Assembly (NCBI GenBank): GCA_020152595.1
Contig: JAIGNY010002032.1
Location: forward strand, 124,001-188,000
DNA length: 64,000 nucleotides
From: Chiridota heheva
Taxonomy: Eukaryota > Echinodermata > Holothuroidea > Apodida > Chiridotidae
Direction of reading: 5' to 3'
Both the position numbers and the translations under genes were made by a program. The notes under the pieces were generated by a model. The model searched no databases, was not told the origin of the DNA, and saw only the letters and a list, made by a program, of their open reading frames with translations. Shown in pieces: positions 21,462 through 33,260 of this stretch (the first letter of the stretch is position 1; each line of letters begins with the position of its first letter).

Positions 21462-22060
21462 GTTTCAATGCCTACATCATCAAGAGCCTCAAAAACTTCA
21501 ATTGGCATTTTGTCAGGTCCTGATGCTGTGCCATGTTTCATGTTACTGGTGGCTCTTTGCACTTCCTCCTTTAGTATTGGTGGGCTCTCCATCTTCTTTT
21601 TTATGGTAGATTTTTCTCGTCTGTTATCATCAAAGAGTGTTTTGATGTATTCTGACCATTGGTGTAGGATGTCCTCTTTGTCCAGGAGGATGGTACCACC
21701 TTTTGATTTAATGCAACCTGTATGTGTACATGTGCGTTTTCCTGTTAGTTCTCTGACTTTATCATGCATGTATTTACTGTTTATGTTACGTGCATTCTCA
21801 ATTTCTTTGCACTCTTGATTGATCCAGGTTTCTTTGGACTCATTACATTTTGTTCTTTATTACTCTGTTTGTTTCATGATATCTTTCATCATCATCCTTT
21901 GCTAACCTTCTTGTTTCCATTAAGTCCAGGAGGGTCATCTACTTTTTGTGATCCTTCTTTGCCTATTTTGGAATCTGCTCACGCATTGCTTCTGTAGCTG
22001 GATCTTTCATTTTTTGCCACATTTCATCAGCCTCAGAATAATGCTGCCAATTTGGTTGTT
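21462..22060 (-). mobile_element. RTE-like element, region between endonuclease and RT
   Basis: Minus translation gives YSEADEMWQKMKDPATEAM (about 22,045), MTLLDLMETRRLAKDDDERY (about 21,930), MHDKVRELTGKRTCTHTGC (21,769), ILHQWSEYIKTLFDDNR and MKHGTASGPDKMPIEVFEAL, then GIETI next to the I-like tail. These are the linker and first RT block of the same RTE element as 18,190-19,855. No endonuclease domain remains. Confidence 0.85.
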
Positions 22061-22074
22061 AATTGTTACGATAT

Positions 22075-22500
22075 CCCCCCAAAAGAAGTCTTTCCCTTCA
22101 CTGGCTCCCAATTGAATTTGTATTAAATTTAAACTACTAGTTTTTGTTTTAAATCCCTACATAAAGTCGCTATCTTTCTAATCACATTCGCCCGTTCACA
22201 GTAGTAGGTATTTGATAAGTATTTGTTACGCTCCAATGATTATTTCGTTGTTTTTGTTCCCAGGACAAATGTAAAACATTAGGTGACTGTGGCTTTTATT
22301 ATGCAGGCCCAGCCCTCTGAATGAACTGCCTGCCTCTAATCAGTTAGTTACATGTAACAATCTTAGTTTGTTTAAGTCTTAAGTTAAAAACATACTTTTT
22401 TCGTATTGCCTTTGCTTAGATTGATCTTATTGTGATCTTATTGTGAAGCTCATTTGAATGCTTAGCAGATTTGTGCACTATATTAAATGTATTATTATTA
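22075..22500 (+). mobile_element. CR1-like LINE 3' end
   Basis: Plus-strand frames with shifts give CIKFKLLVFVLNPYIKS and RTNVKTLGDCGFYYAGPAL...NELP-like codons, which resemble the conserved C-terminal region of CR1/L2-type ORF2. The end 'gtgcactatattaaatgtatt' followed by (ATT)n fits the short ATT-repeat tail of such elements. It abuts the 5' limit of the RTE piece and is followed by the 12-bp array. Confidence 0.6.
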
Positions 22501-22550
22501 TTAAGATTAAGATGATGATGAGGAGGATTAGGAGGCAGCAGTGGCTGTGC

Positions 22551-22744
22551 CATAATTGCCATCATAATTGCCATCATAATTGCCATCATAATTGCCATCA
22601 TAATTGCCATCATAATTGCCATCATAATTGCCATCATAATTGCCATCATAATTGCCATCATAATTGCCATCATAATTGCCATCATAATTGCCATCATAGT
22701 TGCCATCATAATTGCCATCATAATTGCCATCATAATTGCCATCA
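22551..22744. repeat. 12-bp minisatellite (about 16 units)
   Basis: The unit is taattgccatca, nearly perfect, with one substitution (tagttgcc at 22,696-22,703). It lies 50 bp after the ATT-rich tail of the CR1-like element. Both strands remain open through it (NCHH repeats on plus, MMAI repeats on minus), an artefact of the 12-bp period. Confidence 0.97.
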
Positions 22745-23876
22745 TGTTAATAAAAGCAGTACAAATTTTCAGGAAGTGTTCCAAGGAGGTTTGTCCAAGA
22801 TCATCCCTCTTCTCTCCCGTTTGCCGCGATGATGCAAGATTTTCATGTCCCCACATGATTTCTCTGCCTCTCAACGTCACATCGCTAATCATTGCATTCT
22901 GTTGTGACATTTCATCGCCTTCCGTGACTGACTATTTCATATTTCCCTTTGTATGTAACATCAATTTATGAAATTATTTGGGAAAGTACGTTTGTCATAT
23001 TTTAGAAGAGCATCATTATTCCGGGATAAATATGCAGATGACTTCATGCTTTGATATCACAACGAGTGTCTTTATGACGTTTCATCGTGACATCGATTGT
23101 CAAAGCCAGATCTGTTTTCAACTCAACATTTGCATCCTGTCATATCTGTACATGATACCTGTCCCAATATCCATATTTCCTCTTAATTCAGCAATTTTTT
23201 TGGAGAGGAAATTAAAGAATTGTTAAGAGAGGTAATTTTGTTCTCTCTCTATTTTTGTTGTAGTTTTTCACCACTCGTGTATCGCATTTCATCCAAAATA
23301 CTCCTCTTCCCTAGCTATATTAGAGAAGTGATCTTTTTTAATTTCAATTTTTTTTGGACGTGATGGACCACTTTGCATTCGCTTAAATGAGGAAGAAAGC
23401 TTCTCCATACATTGTCAAAACATGATATGTCCTTGAATGAAGACTAAGATTGAAATATGAATATTGACGAGAACTTATTAGATGACTTCCTAAAGCCCCA
23501 CCCTGGAATCATTCCACAAGGAAACTAGTGAATATTCAGCATGATTGAAATGAATATTTCTGTGGGTATTTATTTGTATGCTCTTTTCTTTTTACCAAGC
23601 CACATTGTGTGGCTCCACCTCATTGTAAATGGATGCGATCTACTTTTCCTGAAAGTTTTTAGAAATGAATATCACACTGAACCAGTAGTTAATATGAGAA
23701 AAGGCTCATGAATTTCCCAGCCGCTTGCTTAAAAAGCTTTAAAAAAATGAAACTGCATGACCCTGAAAGATATACGAACAGGTAACCTGCACAAACTTTA
23801 ATTGGTAGAAATTAAGCTTAATTGGTAGAAGAGAAGTTTTGAATTATTGTTGAAAAATTATCATCTACAAAATAAA
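22745..23876. other. single-copy DNA, no supported gene
   Basis: A minus-strand frame running out of the 12-bp array (22,745-22,910, MSQQNAMISDVTLRGREIMW...) and a plus frame with a good acceptor at 22,774 both look weakly coding. They exclude one another and neither has a partner exon. I leave both out. Confidence 0.35.
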
Positions 23877-24512
23877 AAGCAGCAAATAATATTTTTTGTG
23901 AAAAAAAAACATTAAAAACCATTTTTGTTTGCATTCAAACAAATCTTTTCAAATTTGCCTTCTAACAAGCCAGTACACCAACCCTGCCCAGAAGGGGAAG
24001 GGTTGACAATCTTTAACATGTTTGTATCACAACTACAATTACATCACAACTTTTGCATTTATCACAAAGTCAAAAGCCAAACTGTAATCAGTCAAGAAAA
24101 TTCCAAATTTTGAACATTTTTTCATACAGTGAATAGCAAAAAAAAAAATGTTATTTGATTTCAGGGGAACACATGCAATAAGGAAAATTGTTTTTATTTT
24201 CCTACGTCTCCATCAAAGCCTTTGAGAAAAGGCCAGATTTAAGCCAAATAAGATATTTTACAGCCAAACAAGTCTCTAAAAGAGCCAAAAACCCCAACAA
24301 AAAAGCCAAATTATTATCTGCAATATCAAAAGCAGCAAATAATATTTTTTTGTGGCTTTTAAAAAAAAGTCACAAAAACATCAAATAATCATTTTTATTT
24401 GCATTCAAACAAGTCTAATAAAACCCTTATTTTAAATTTATCTTCTAACAAGCCAGTACACCAACCCTGCCCAGAAGGGAAGGGTTGACAATTTGTAACA
24501 TGTTTGTATCAC
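23877..24512. repeat. local duplication of about 150-180 bp
   Basis: 23,880-24,031 and 24,331-24,512 share 'agcaaataatattttt', 'ttgcattcaaacaa', 'cttctaacaagccagtacac', 'caaccctgcccagaaggg' and 'aacatgtttgtatcac' in order. The copies are about 480 bp apart in direct orientation, with diverged A-rich sequence between them. Non-coding. Confidence 0.85.
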
Positions 24513-25560
24513 TTTGACAGTTGTTGTTGAAAATGCTTTATCTTTTGCTCCTATTTTTGCACTCTTACCTTTGGTTAATTTCCCAGTGTGCTTGATTACA
24601 TACTTTTGCCATTTACAGATTAATTTATTTTGCCAGAAGATAACCTACAAATTGCTATAGATCATAGAATTATAAGAAACACAGAATACTGTAGGTCGTA
24701 ACTCTTGTCTTTTTCACTCCTGGGGGTTTGTAACCATAAACTTTTCTTCTTAAGTAAACGAAAATAGTAATCATCAAAATTACAAACAGTTGAAAACTGC
24801 ATTTTCTATCAAAAGCTTTTTTTACGCAGAAAATATGAAAGGTTGTCTGTATAGTCGACATTTAAGTAAGTTTCCATTTTTCAATGACAGTCAATTAGGA
24901 ATGTCCTTGGTTTTTGAAACCTTTTTGAGAGAGAGATTTGAAATACTGCCCTCTCAAAGGCATTTTAGCCTCTATTGAGCTCTGATCCAGATATGCTTGT
25001 GAGCTTGTAATCTGCTGAATTGTCAGTTTTTGTTGTTGTAAATTTTAAGGGAAACTTTAAAAGTAATGAAAAATATTATTCGATTTTGTTCTAGAAAATG
25101 GCTTTTCCAACCTGATTTGTCAGAAAAGGTAAGTTGATATATGGAATATTTGGCAGTGTGGTTTTTGCCAAGAAGTTTTTTTGCTCTAATTGGGGAAGCT
25201 GAGAAAGAGAGATGTCAATGTGGTGTTAGAGTGTATGATTAAACTCCCGTTATGTTTGATACTTAAAAGTCAGACATTGTGTTAACATGGGACAGTAATA
25301 CAATAAAAGTCATACACAAATACCGGCAATATAACATTCCCCCGGAACTTGTGGGAAGTGACTACACACAATGCGTACAGTACATACTTAATTAGAAACT
25401 ATCCACAACCCGATGTGAAGTGAAAAATATGAACATCGCAATTTGACAAATTTGACTTTTTAAAAGTTGTACCGCTATAGTAGGATTTTGCCTAAATGAC
25501 ACCTCAGTGAAGGAACCATTATGGTCCCTGAGCGCAGTTGTGAAACTTGTTTAGCTCTTT
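24513..25560. other. AT-rich stretch
   Basis: No gene found. Two very short segments with good splice consensus (near 24,827-24,862 and 25,095-25,128, plus) are too small to support on their own. Confidence 0.35.
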
Positions 25561-25619
25561 CCTTCCTACCTCTAAAATGAACCTTGATTAAAGACCTCAT
25601 CAAACAAACAAACAAACAT
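25561..25619 (+). mobile_element. I-like retrotransposon 3' tail remnant
   Basis: 'cttcctacctctaaaatga' followed by 'gacctcatcaaacaaacaaa' matches the last 80-100 bp of copies A-C, with an internal deletion. Only the tail remains. Confidence 0.75.
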
Positions 25620-25689
25620 AGATTGATTAAATATTTTGTTTCCGGGTTCATTTTATTATTCACATCAATCTAATTTCTCACTTCTAGAA

Positions 25690-25870
25690 GGACAAGGACA
25701 ATTTAACTTGACAACTCCCCCTCCCGGCCCCAGTTGAGGAACTGATTATATATTCTAGCCACACCTGTTGAGGAATTGACTTTCGAGACACACCCCCTCC
25801 CCGGTTAAGGAACTGATCTTTGAGACCCCCCCTCACACCGGTTGAATTGATTTTCTAGACACCTCATCCC
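25690..25870. repeat. degenerate tandem repeat, about 45-50 bp unit
   Basis: Three to four imperfect units of the form 'ggttgaggaactgat'...'tctagacacaccccctcccc' are visible. It is C-rich compared with its flanks. Confidence 0.55.
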
Positions 25871-26933
25871 ACTTTCAGAGCTCTCCCCTCCAATCCAGGA
25901 ATTCCTACCCTCGGATCCCACTCCCAGGAATTGCCAGTTTCTCAATTGTGATGGGGTGGATGGGGGGGGGGGGTAATTGATATTTTCTGTAATTGCCCAT
26001 TTGCACATGTGGACCTCAAAAGTGGATTACCTTTCTTTTGAGTGCAAAATGAAACGAAAATCATGTCTGAAGATTATTGGCAAAGACCTCAAACGTTTAA
26101 TGTAGAGAGCCAATTTGCCATTGCTCTTAAGTTCTATTAAAGGGGTACAGACTTCTTTTTTGTTAAAGGTGTAGGGACTCAGGTTTTATGATTGGGACAT
26201 AGTCTTAAAGGTATATAGACAGGTAAAGGCAATCTTAGCTAAATTGATTTAAAATCCACTAAGAAACATGAAGAAAGCAAACAATTCATCAAAATCGGTT
26301 AACAATTGGCCATTTACAGCTTTTTGAAGAATTTGGTGCACATATGCAATTATGAACTGGACATACTGTAGTCTCTATTTGATGTAAATCCATTGTATTT
26401 TTACCCTCTGCCATTTTGCTTGAAAAAGGACAGATAATTCTAATGAAAGGTTTTGATCTTTACCACACTTCCAACCATCCTCAAGCTGGAGAAGGAACAT
26501 TTTGATGGTCTGAAATTAAGAGAAGAAATAAAAAGAAAAAGCTTTTTGAGTTGTTTTTCTGTTCATACATCACATTTTTTAATTATAACCAAATTTTCAA
26601 AATTTGATTACTCATTATTTGAAAACTACACATGCTTTCTTCAAAATTCAAACATTATTAAACTCACAATTGCTCTTTTTGGTGTGTGGTTGATTAGAAA
26701 ACATTTCCTGTACATATACAATTAATGTTTATGCATAGGAGAGGAACATTCAAACATTGGGCATTTTTTAGTTTTAGAAAAAAGGGAATCATTATTTTAT
26801 ACACAACTTTTGTAGTCTTTAGTCCTGGACCATTCAAGGTAGGCTTAACTAATCTTTTTACATGAAATGATGGCTGATTTCTCCCATGCAGAAATAAGAG
26901 GAAGGGCACAATGTCAGCAAACATGCTGATGAA
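25871..26933. other. AT-rich stretch
   Basis: No supported gene. It contains a G-run at 25,964-25,972. Confidence 0.35.
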
Positions 26934-27018
26934 GGCAGATGACCAATCTGTGAGGGCAGGTGACCAATCTGTGAGGGCAGGTGACCAATCTGTGAGGGCA
27001 GATGACCAATCTGTGAGA
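26934..27018. repeat. 21-bp tandem repeat (4 units)
   Basis: Four units of ggtgaccaatctgtgagggca, the first and last with gatgacc. It lies 100 bp before the 42-bp array. Confidence 0.93.
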
Positions 27019-27117
27019 AGAAACCTTCTTGCACTTTGAGCAGAAAAGGGCCTGGTTTGGTAGTCTCTGGGAGGTCTTAAGTCAATTTTCTTTGTCTCAA
27101 AACTATAACCTTTAATC

Positions 27118-27880
27118 TTCTTGATTCAGACCCACCTTCTGAATAAATGTGCACCATCTTGCTTGATTCAGACCCACCTTCTGAATCAATGTGCACCATA
27201 TTGCTTGATTCAGACCCACCTTCTGAATCAATGTGCACCATCTTGCTTGATTCAGACCCACCTTCTGAATCAATGTGCACCATCTTGCTTGATTCAGACC
27301 CACCGTCTGAATCAATGTGCCCCATCTTGCTTGATTCAGACCCACCTTCTGAATCAATGTGCACCATATTGCTTGATTCAGACCCACCTTCTGAATCAAT
27401 GTGCACCATCTTGCTTGATTCAGACCCACCTTCTGAATCAATGTACCATCTTGCTTGATTCAGACCCACCTTCTAAATCAATGTGCACCATCTTGCTTGA
27501 TTCAGACCACCTTTTGAATCAATGTGTACCATATTGCTTGATTCAGACCCACCTTCTGAATCAATGTGCACCATCTTGCTTGATTCAGACCCACCTTCTG
27601 AATCAATGTGTACCATCTTGCTTGATTCAGACCCACCTTCTAAATCAATGTGCACCATCTTGCTTGATTCAGACCACCTTTTGAATCAATGTGTACCATC
27701 TTGCTTGATTCAGACCCACCTTCTGAATCAATGTGCACCATCTTGCTTGATTCAGACCCACCTTCTGAATCAATGTGTACATCTTGCTTGATTCAGACCC
27801 ACCTTCTAAATCAATGTGCACCATCTTGCTTGATTCAGACCACCTTTTGAATCAATGTGTACCATTTGCTTGATTCAGAA
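27118..27880. repeat. 42-bp minisatellite whose unit contains a perfect hairpin (about 18 units)
   Basis: The unit is ttgattcaga + cccacct + tctgaatcaa + about 15 bp ending in the 'accatcttgc' motif. The 10-bp arms are exact reverse complements. Some units are 41 bp ('gaccaccttttgaatc'), breaking the frame. A higher-order period of about 167 bp is visible: ttctaaatca variants at 27,471, 27,638 and 27,804. The 14-residue peptide repeats on both strands (IQTHLLNQCAPSCL on plus) are artefacts of the 42-bp period. Confidence 0.97.
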
Positions 27881-27884
27881 ATAT

Positions 27885-30800
27885 GGAATAGCTGAATGGT
27901 TGCAGAATATGATGGCTCTCAAATTAAACCAGAGTAATATCGTTTCCTTAAGTGAAACAGCCCCACCATCATCTCGGCTCTGATCACATTTGACTGCTCA
28001 TAGATGAGGACAACTGGACAAAGGCCATCCTTAAAAAGTTTTGACAAGAAACAACTGGTAGAGCGTTGACAAAATTAACTTGTACTGTCACCTCACAGTT
28101 CGTCCCGATTGTCATAAACAAAGTTTGTGTCATGGGCAAATCAAATCTAACATTTGTCACATGACATTGCCCTTTTGGCGTTAGAGCAGACCTAATAGAT
28201 GATTTGCTAATCATTATTGATAGAGTAAAATTAATTGGATTCGCCAAACACTAGCGGCAGTGGAACAGAGACTCATCTTTAAGTGGTCTGTAGTTTTTAG
28301 GAAAGAAAGTTCTCAGGAGGACACATCAAGTGTTATTTTGAATTTGAGAAAATAAAGTTGATAAGCAACTATAAGTGGACAAAATTCTCTATTTTGGATT
28401 AACAAACACAAGGGTAGTTTAAAAAAGAAACTTACATCCCAGTAAATGAAATGACAACTCAGTTGATTAGGAAACATATCTTAAAAATCATAGTTCTCAA
28501 CACTCTTTCATATTTTATCAAATCTTTATGACTTTTGAGAAGAAGATCGCTTTTTCATATTTTATCAAATCTTTATGACTTTTGAGAAGAAGGTCGCTTG
28601 GTCACAGAACTGTAATTCTCCTTTCAAAAGTTGGGATTAAGAGTGGGAGGAAAAGGGGAGGGGGGCATAAATTTGCCATTAAATTCACCAACTGGGAATA
28701 TTTCTTTATAGTTCCCAATTTTGAGATTGTTTCAAACTATTTAACCAAGCAGTGAGTTGAAACAATTTTGTCATTTCTTTAACTGTCTTGCTCCCAAATA
28801 AAAGTTTGCTCTCTTTAAAAGGTATATGGACAGGTAGCAACAACATGAGCCTTAAATGATTTGAAATATACCATGGAAAACAGCAAAAAGATTATGAAAA
28901 CTTTGTAAGATAATAGTGTTGTGCTGGATCCCGGTACTCACATAAGTCCTGGTATCCCGATCCCGGTATTGTGCAATCTTGACAACATAAGGATTCGTAA
29001 CTACAAGCGGGAATTCTGGGAGTGATAAAAGTTGAAAAAACTATCTTTCCTTGGTTTTTTTTATAGCAGTATTGAGTAAATAAATGTCAAAAAATTATTT
29101 TTTTTGTCTTCTTTTCTTAATATTTCATACTAAAAACAACTTATTCTTAAATTTCAGTATTTGGCAAGCACACAAGCTGGTTATATTCATAAACTAACTC
29201 TGAACTCACGATGTATACACTAGTTTTAACAATAGGTCCTAGGTCCAAGTTCATTGATTCACACAGAATAAAAAATCTTTCAAGATGCTTTAAAAATACC
29301 TCCAATCAATAACAATTGGTAAAAATGGAGTTCCATTTTCATTTTGTTACAACAAAATTGCCTAGAAAATGGCTGAAAGGGCTGTGTAGAACTGCAAGTT
29401 TAAGTTTTAAAACTTCCGCGATCGATTAAACATGGCAAATTTTTCAAGCTCTGAACATGTGCGCATGAATGGTAGGCCTTAATAATGCAATGTTTAACTC
29501 AACGTTACGTGATGTACACTGTATATTTAGTACACTGTGCAGTGGGACCAGTCATTAGAGTGAGAGCAGTGTGTTAGCCTTGTACAGTTAAATCGGGTGT
29601 GACTGAAATAAGTTTTATTGAGAAAAACTTTTTTTGTGACGGGTTGCCATATTGCAAAATAATGGACTTACTAACACAGTATGTAATTTGCGTAGGAAAT
29701 TCAGAATTGTTGAGTATGAGTATGAGTGAGATACGTGCAAGGTGGGATTTTTAAAGGTTCTTTTATTTTTGGGCCTTTTAAAAAAATTAAATTTCCAAAT
29801 AGAGCGCATTTTTTATTTGTGATCCATTTTGTGTGTTAGGTTTGACTTTGTGTGTGAAGTACATTACAGCCACATACTTTAAACCATAGACAAAATGTTG
29901 AGAGAATCCCTGGTAGTAGTTATGCTACCGTGATTCTTCTAGCAACAATATCGGTTGTGTGAAATATGCACTACCGAACAACACTATAACATAATTAACA
30001 TAAATTGCACAATATTTTGTGACCTCAACATGGAATAGTAGAACATTTCTTTAGTAACTTTATTGTTTTTTGGTCCATCCCGGAAGCTTTTGTGAATGGG
30101 AGAGGTTGGCTATAGTGAACCAAAAATCGGAATTGAAAAACTTTAGATGTTTGATGTTCATACCTCATCTCTTTTGCACATGCTGACAAATTTGACAAAC
30201 TTTGATTTATCATTACTTAATAAATAATAATTGCTATGTGGACCATTTAAATACAGTTCTGCTCAGATTTTTATGGTCGTTTATATGGTCTCTACCTGAC
30301 CATATGCCTGTCTAATAGAAGATATTATGCTTCTTGGTTTTCTACCTCCTCCCACACACTTGTTTCTCTCCATGACTAATTTGTAATTCTTCTATACAGG
30401 ACCAATAGCCTCCCATTTTTTCACTTCTTTACGGGACCGTTCGCCATTTTCCAGAAAATTGAATTTTATAGATCAACTTTTGTTTGAATTTTTTCTTCAG
30501 TTTCTTCTATTGGTAGATTATAGTTCCTTTGCAAGAATTTTGTACTACTTTCCTGATATCCATTGTTAGGCCACAAAATGCATGAAAACTTCTCAGTGAT
30601 GTGAGGAGATGATGTCATAACTAATCTGATATCTGTCATAAATTTCAACACAAAAGAGAATTACACTTGGCCTTAACCTGTGAGCCTTTCTATTGGTGTA
30701 CAATCTTTGCAAAAGTGTGTGTGTGTAAGTGAGTGTGTGTGGTAGTGGTGGGGTGGAGGTTGGGTGGGGTGCCTGAAAGTATTAATAAACTCTTCTACAA

Positions 30801-30965
30801 AATTAAGAAATTAGTGGATGTATTCGGGCAACAAAGGCAGTGATAAGGGTTCAAAAGCATGAAAAGTAAAGAACAGCATAATCTATGTGGTGAGTTGCAA
30901 TTTTTGTACTCAAATGTAAATTTAAAGGAATTTGGAAGTTTTAATTTGGGGGAAAAATCTCTTTC
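27885..30965. other. single-copy AT-rich DNA with a 47-bp tandem duplication
   Basis: 28,505-28,551 is repeated at 28,552-28,598 ('tttcatattttatcaaatc' ... 'gagaagaagatcgct'). The 87-codon minus frame at 27,984-28,247 starts with ATG but has no known domain. A TG-rich patch lies at 30,715-30,745. No gene is supported. Confidence 0.4.
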
Positions 30966-31068
30966 CTATCGCAAATGCTGCATCTTATGCCTGTGATACT
31001 TCACAAATGCTGCATTGTTTGCCTGTGATACCTCGCAAATGCTGCATCTTATGTCTGTGATACTTTCC
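30966..31068. repeat. 32-34 bp tandem repeat (3 units)
   Basis: Three units of 'cgcaaatgctgcatcttatg' + 'cctgtgatact', the middle one with 'cattgtttg'. Confidence 0.9.
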
Positions 31069-31566
31069 AATAAACTGATATGAAATGGTGACAGGTAACC
31101 TTTATCAGCTCATATCCCTTTCCAGTGCTTACTAATTCGAGGGATCTTCACAATACTACTAAATCAGGGAGATGGCACGTACTGAAGGCGTCAACAAATG
31201 GAGATCTGGGCCCAAATCCCATGAAAACAAGAGAAGGGGCTCAAAACAACAATAGTCCTGAAACCACTTTAATGTTTGCAAAGGTTGATATTTGTTTTGA
31301 AAAACTGACATTGTATCTTATAAGAAATGCATAACTTTTAGGTAAAAGAAGGAAACTTCTGTAATTTAACCAATACTAAATTTTGCATCACTTTATTTCT
31401 TGTTTTTAAGAACACAGTTTGGATTTGCAAGACCAGTGCACACTAAAGTAGGCCCTATCTGTCCCTTTCTACTTACAGGCTGAAAATCAACTTTTTCATA
31501 TTGGGAGCTAGGGTGGAGAAATAGTCATGGTCTACTAAATGTTCTTCAGAACTGGTGTGCCTCACC

Positions 31567-31624
31567 CACAGAAATATTAGCTTGCTGCATGCTTGCAACA
31601 AGCTAACATTCAAACATTAATCAA
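31567..31624. repeat. AGCTTG-type palindromic repeat, left flank of I-like copy C
   Basis: 'ttagcttgctgcatgcttgc' and 'aacaagctaac' match the palindromic family seen at 36,835-37,080 and 52,596-52,990. The other half of the block is at 32,945-32,985, so the retrotransposon appears to have landed inside it. Confidence 0.65.
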
Positions 31625-32943
31625 AGCTTAGCCTCTCCTATGCTTTTAGAGTCCTCACCAACCTGTTTACAACCTCATAAGGTACTCAAATTTTCCACCC
31701 TCTTTGATAGGACTAAAACCCCATCCCCTCCCTTCAGCTTACGCATTAAATCAGACCTCTTCCATTTCAGCATCAACCCCGCCACTCTTGGCACCATCTC
31801 CTGGCCCACTTTTCCTCCCTGGGCCACCCCTTCCCTTCTATCAACCTGGGCCTCTCCACTCATCACAAAAGCAAAACCCACCCTAACCTCTTTATCAACC
31901 TCCACAACCAAATCAAAGACCAACTCTCAAACTACACCTGCATCAATACTGATGGCTCCATGGAAGGCGACAAGACAGCTGCTGCTGCCATCATCCAAGA
32001 CATCACCCTCAGTAGCAAGCTTCCTGACTACTCGTCCATCTTCTCGGCTGAGGCCAGGACCATTCTCCTCACCCTTAAATTTATGAAGTACTCCCCGCTC
32101 AGCCACTTTGCCATCTTCTCCGACTCTAAGGCTGTCCTTACTTCTTTACTCATTCTTAAATGGGAGAACCCCACATCTCACCTCCTCCTCCGTAATCTCC
32201 TTTTGGCCAACTTCTGCAGGAAAGTATTCTTTTCTTCTGGATAGCCAGCCATGTTGGCATTCCTGGCAATGATAGGGCTGATGCAGCTGCTAAGCTTACC
32301 CTCAACCTCCCTCTACCCCATTTCCCAAAACCCTTTCTGACATCAAACCGCTTATCGCTTCCCTTGTTTGTGACCGCTGGCAAACCTCATGGGACTCCCA
32401 AATTGGTAAGAAACTCCACGTCATCCAGCCCACCATTCCGATCAAACCCACCTTCCAAAACCTCTCCCGTGTTGACAACATTACTGTATAAGAATAGGTC
32501 ACACCCACCTCACTCACTCCCACCTCCTTATTGGCTCCCCCCAACCCCTCTGCAACAATTGCCATTGCACCCTCACAGTCCATCACGTTCTTCTTGCTTG
32601 CCCCCTGTACATCCTTCCCAGAGCTTCCCTCACTCCCCACAACTCAATAGCCGGCTCTTCCAGAAAAACCCTCGGGATAAAATGATCTCCTTCCTTCATC
32701 ATGCTTTCCTCTACAACCATATTTAGTCCTTCTCTCCCACCCCCTCTCTCTACTTTTTTTTTCTTTTTCCCATCGCCGCACCTCTATCGATCCCAGCTTT
32801 CTGGCTTTTAGTTCTCGTATTTCTCTCAATCTCCCCCTGTTTTCTTTCCTCCTTACCTCTGTAATGATCTTACCTCTCAGGCACAATTTGACCCTTGCTG
32901 TTGTTGTGCCATTAAGCCCTCATCAAACAAACAAACAAACAAA
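31625..32943 (+). mobile_element. I-like non-LTR retrotransposon, copy C (5'-truncated: RNase H to 3' end)
   Basis: It starts 'aagcttagcctctcctatgc', equal to about 20,139 in copy B. The RNase H domain shows TDGSMEGDKTAAAAIIQD (31,948), FSAEARTILLTLKF and FSDSKAVLTSLL (about 32,118), then the IPSHVGIPGNDRAD region with a frameshift (about 32,240). It contains a single copy of the sequence that is amplified 22 times in copy A ('tggcaaacctcatggg' at about 32,380). The C-terminal region and 3' end match copies A and B, ending in 'cctcatcaaacaaacaaac' and a (CAAA)n tail to 32,943. Confidence 0.88.
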
Positions 32944-33059
32944 CTTCAATGCTGCGAGCTTGCAGTAATCTTGCGCAAGCTAAAAATAAAAATCCTGTAT
33001 TGCTTCTTGGGGAATGTATACCATCCTATTGGATTTGGTGGTCATAGAATGAATAAAAT
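32944..33059. repeat. AGCTTGC palindromic repeat, right flank of I-like copy C
   Basis: 'gcgagcttgcagtaatcttg' followed by 'cgcaagctaaaa' (to about 32,987) continues the block seen at 31,567. The rest of the interval is unremarkable. Confidence 0.6.
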
Positions 33060-33260
33060 GCTGATTTTTTTCCAAAATTGTGTCAATAATAATGTCTTTA
33101 AACTGTTTGGAGGCTAAATTTGACTGAAGAGCAAAAAAAAAAGGTCATAAATCTGGACTTTTTAACAAAAAATTGGATCTTAGAAGGGAGGTGGGGGGGA
33201 GGGGGTAGGGAGGGTCTAATGACCTGATCAACCTCCCCTTGCTGTGCCATAGACGGCGAA
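33060..33260 (+). repeat. dispersed repeat family member ('ctttaaactgtttgg')
   Basis: Same motif order as 7,495-7,730 and 54,415-54,650: aattgtgtcaataat, ctttaaactgtttggagg, tttgactgaagagc, ctggactttttaac, then a G-rich block and 'aatgacctgatcaacctccc'. Non-coding and diverged. Confidence 0.6.

Noticed and set aside
22416-22910. 164-codon minus ORF with MMAI repeats
   Set aside because: Most of it is the 12-bp array. The non-repetitive 55 codons have no domain and overlap an equally plausible plus frame.
25095-25128. 34-bp plus micro-exon with consensus splice sites (and another near 24,827)
   Set aside because: Such pairs of splice consensus are expected by chance in 64 kb, and there is no reading-frame evidence.
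27118-27880. CRISPR-like array of hairpin repeats
   Set aside because: The whole 42-bp unit is repeated, with no unique spacers, in animal-type DNA with retrotransposons. It is a minisatellite.
27984-28247. 87-codon minus ORF as a gene
   Set aside because: No domain, no splice partner, and its length is within what chance allows in this window.
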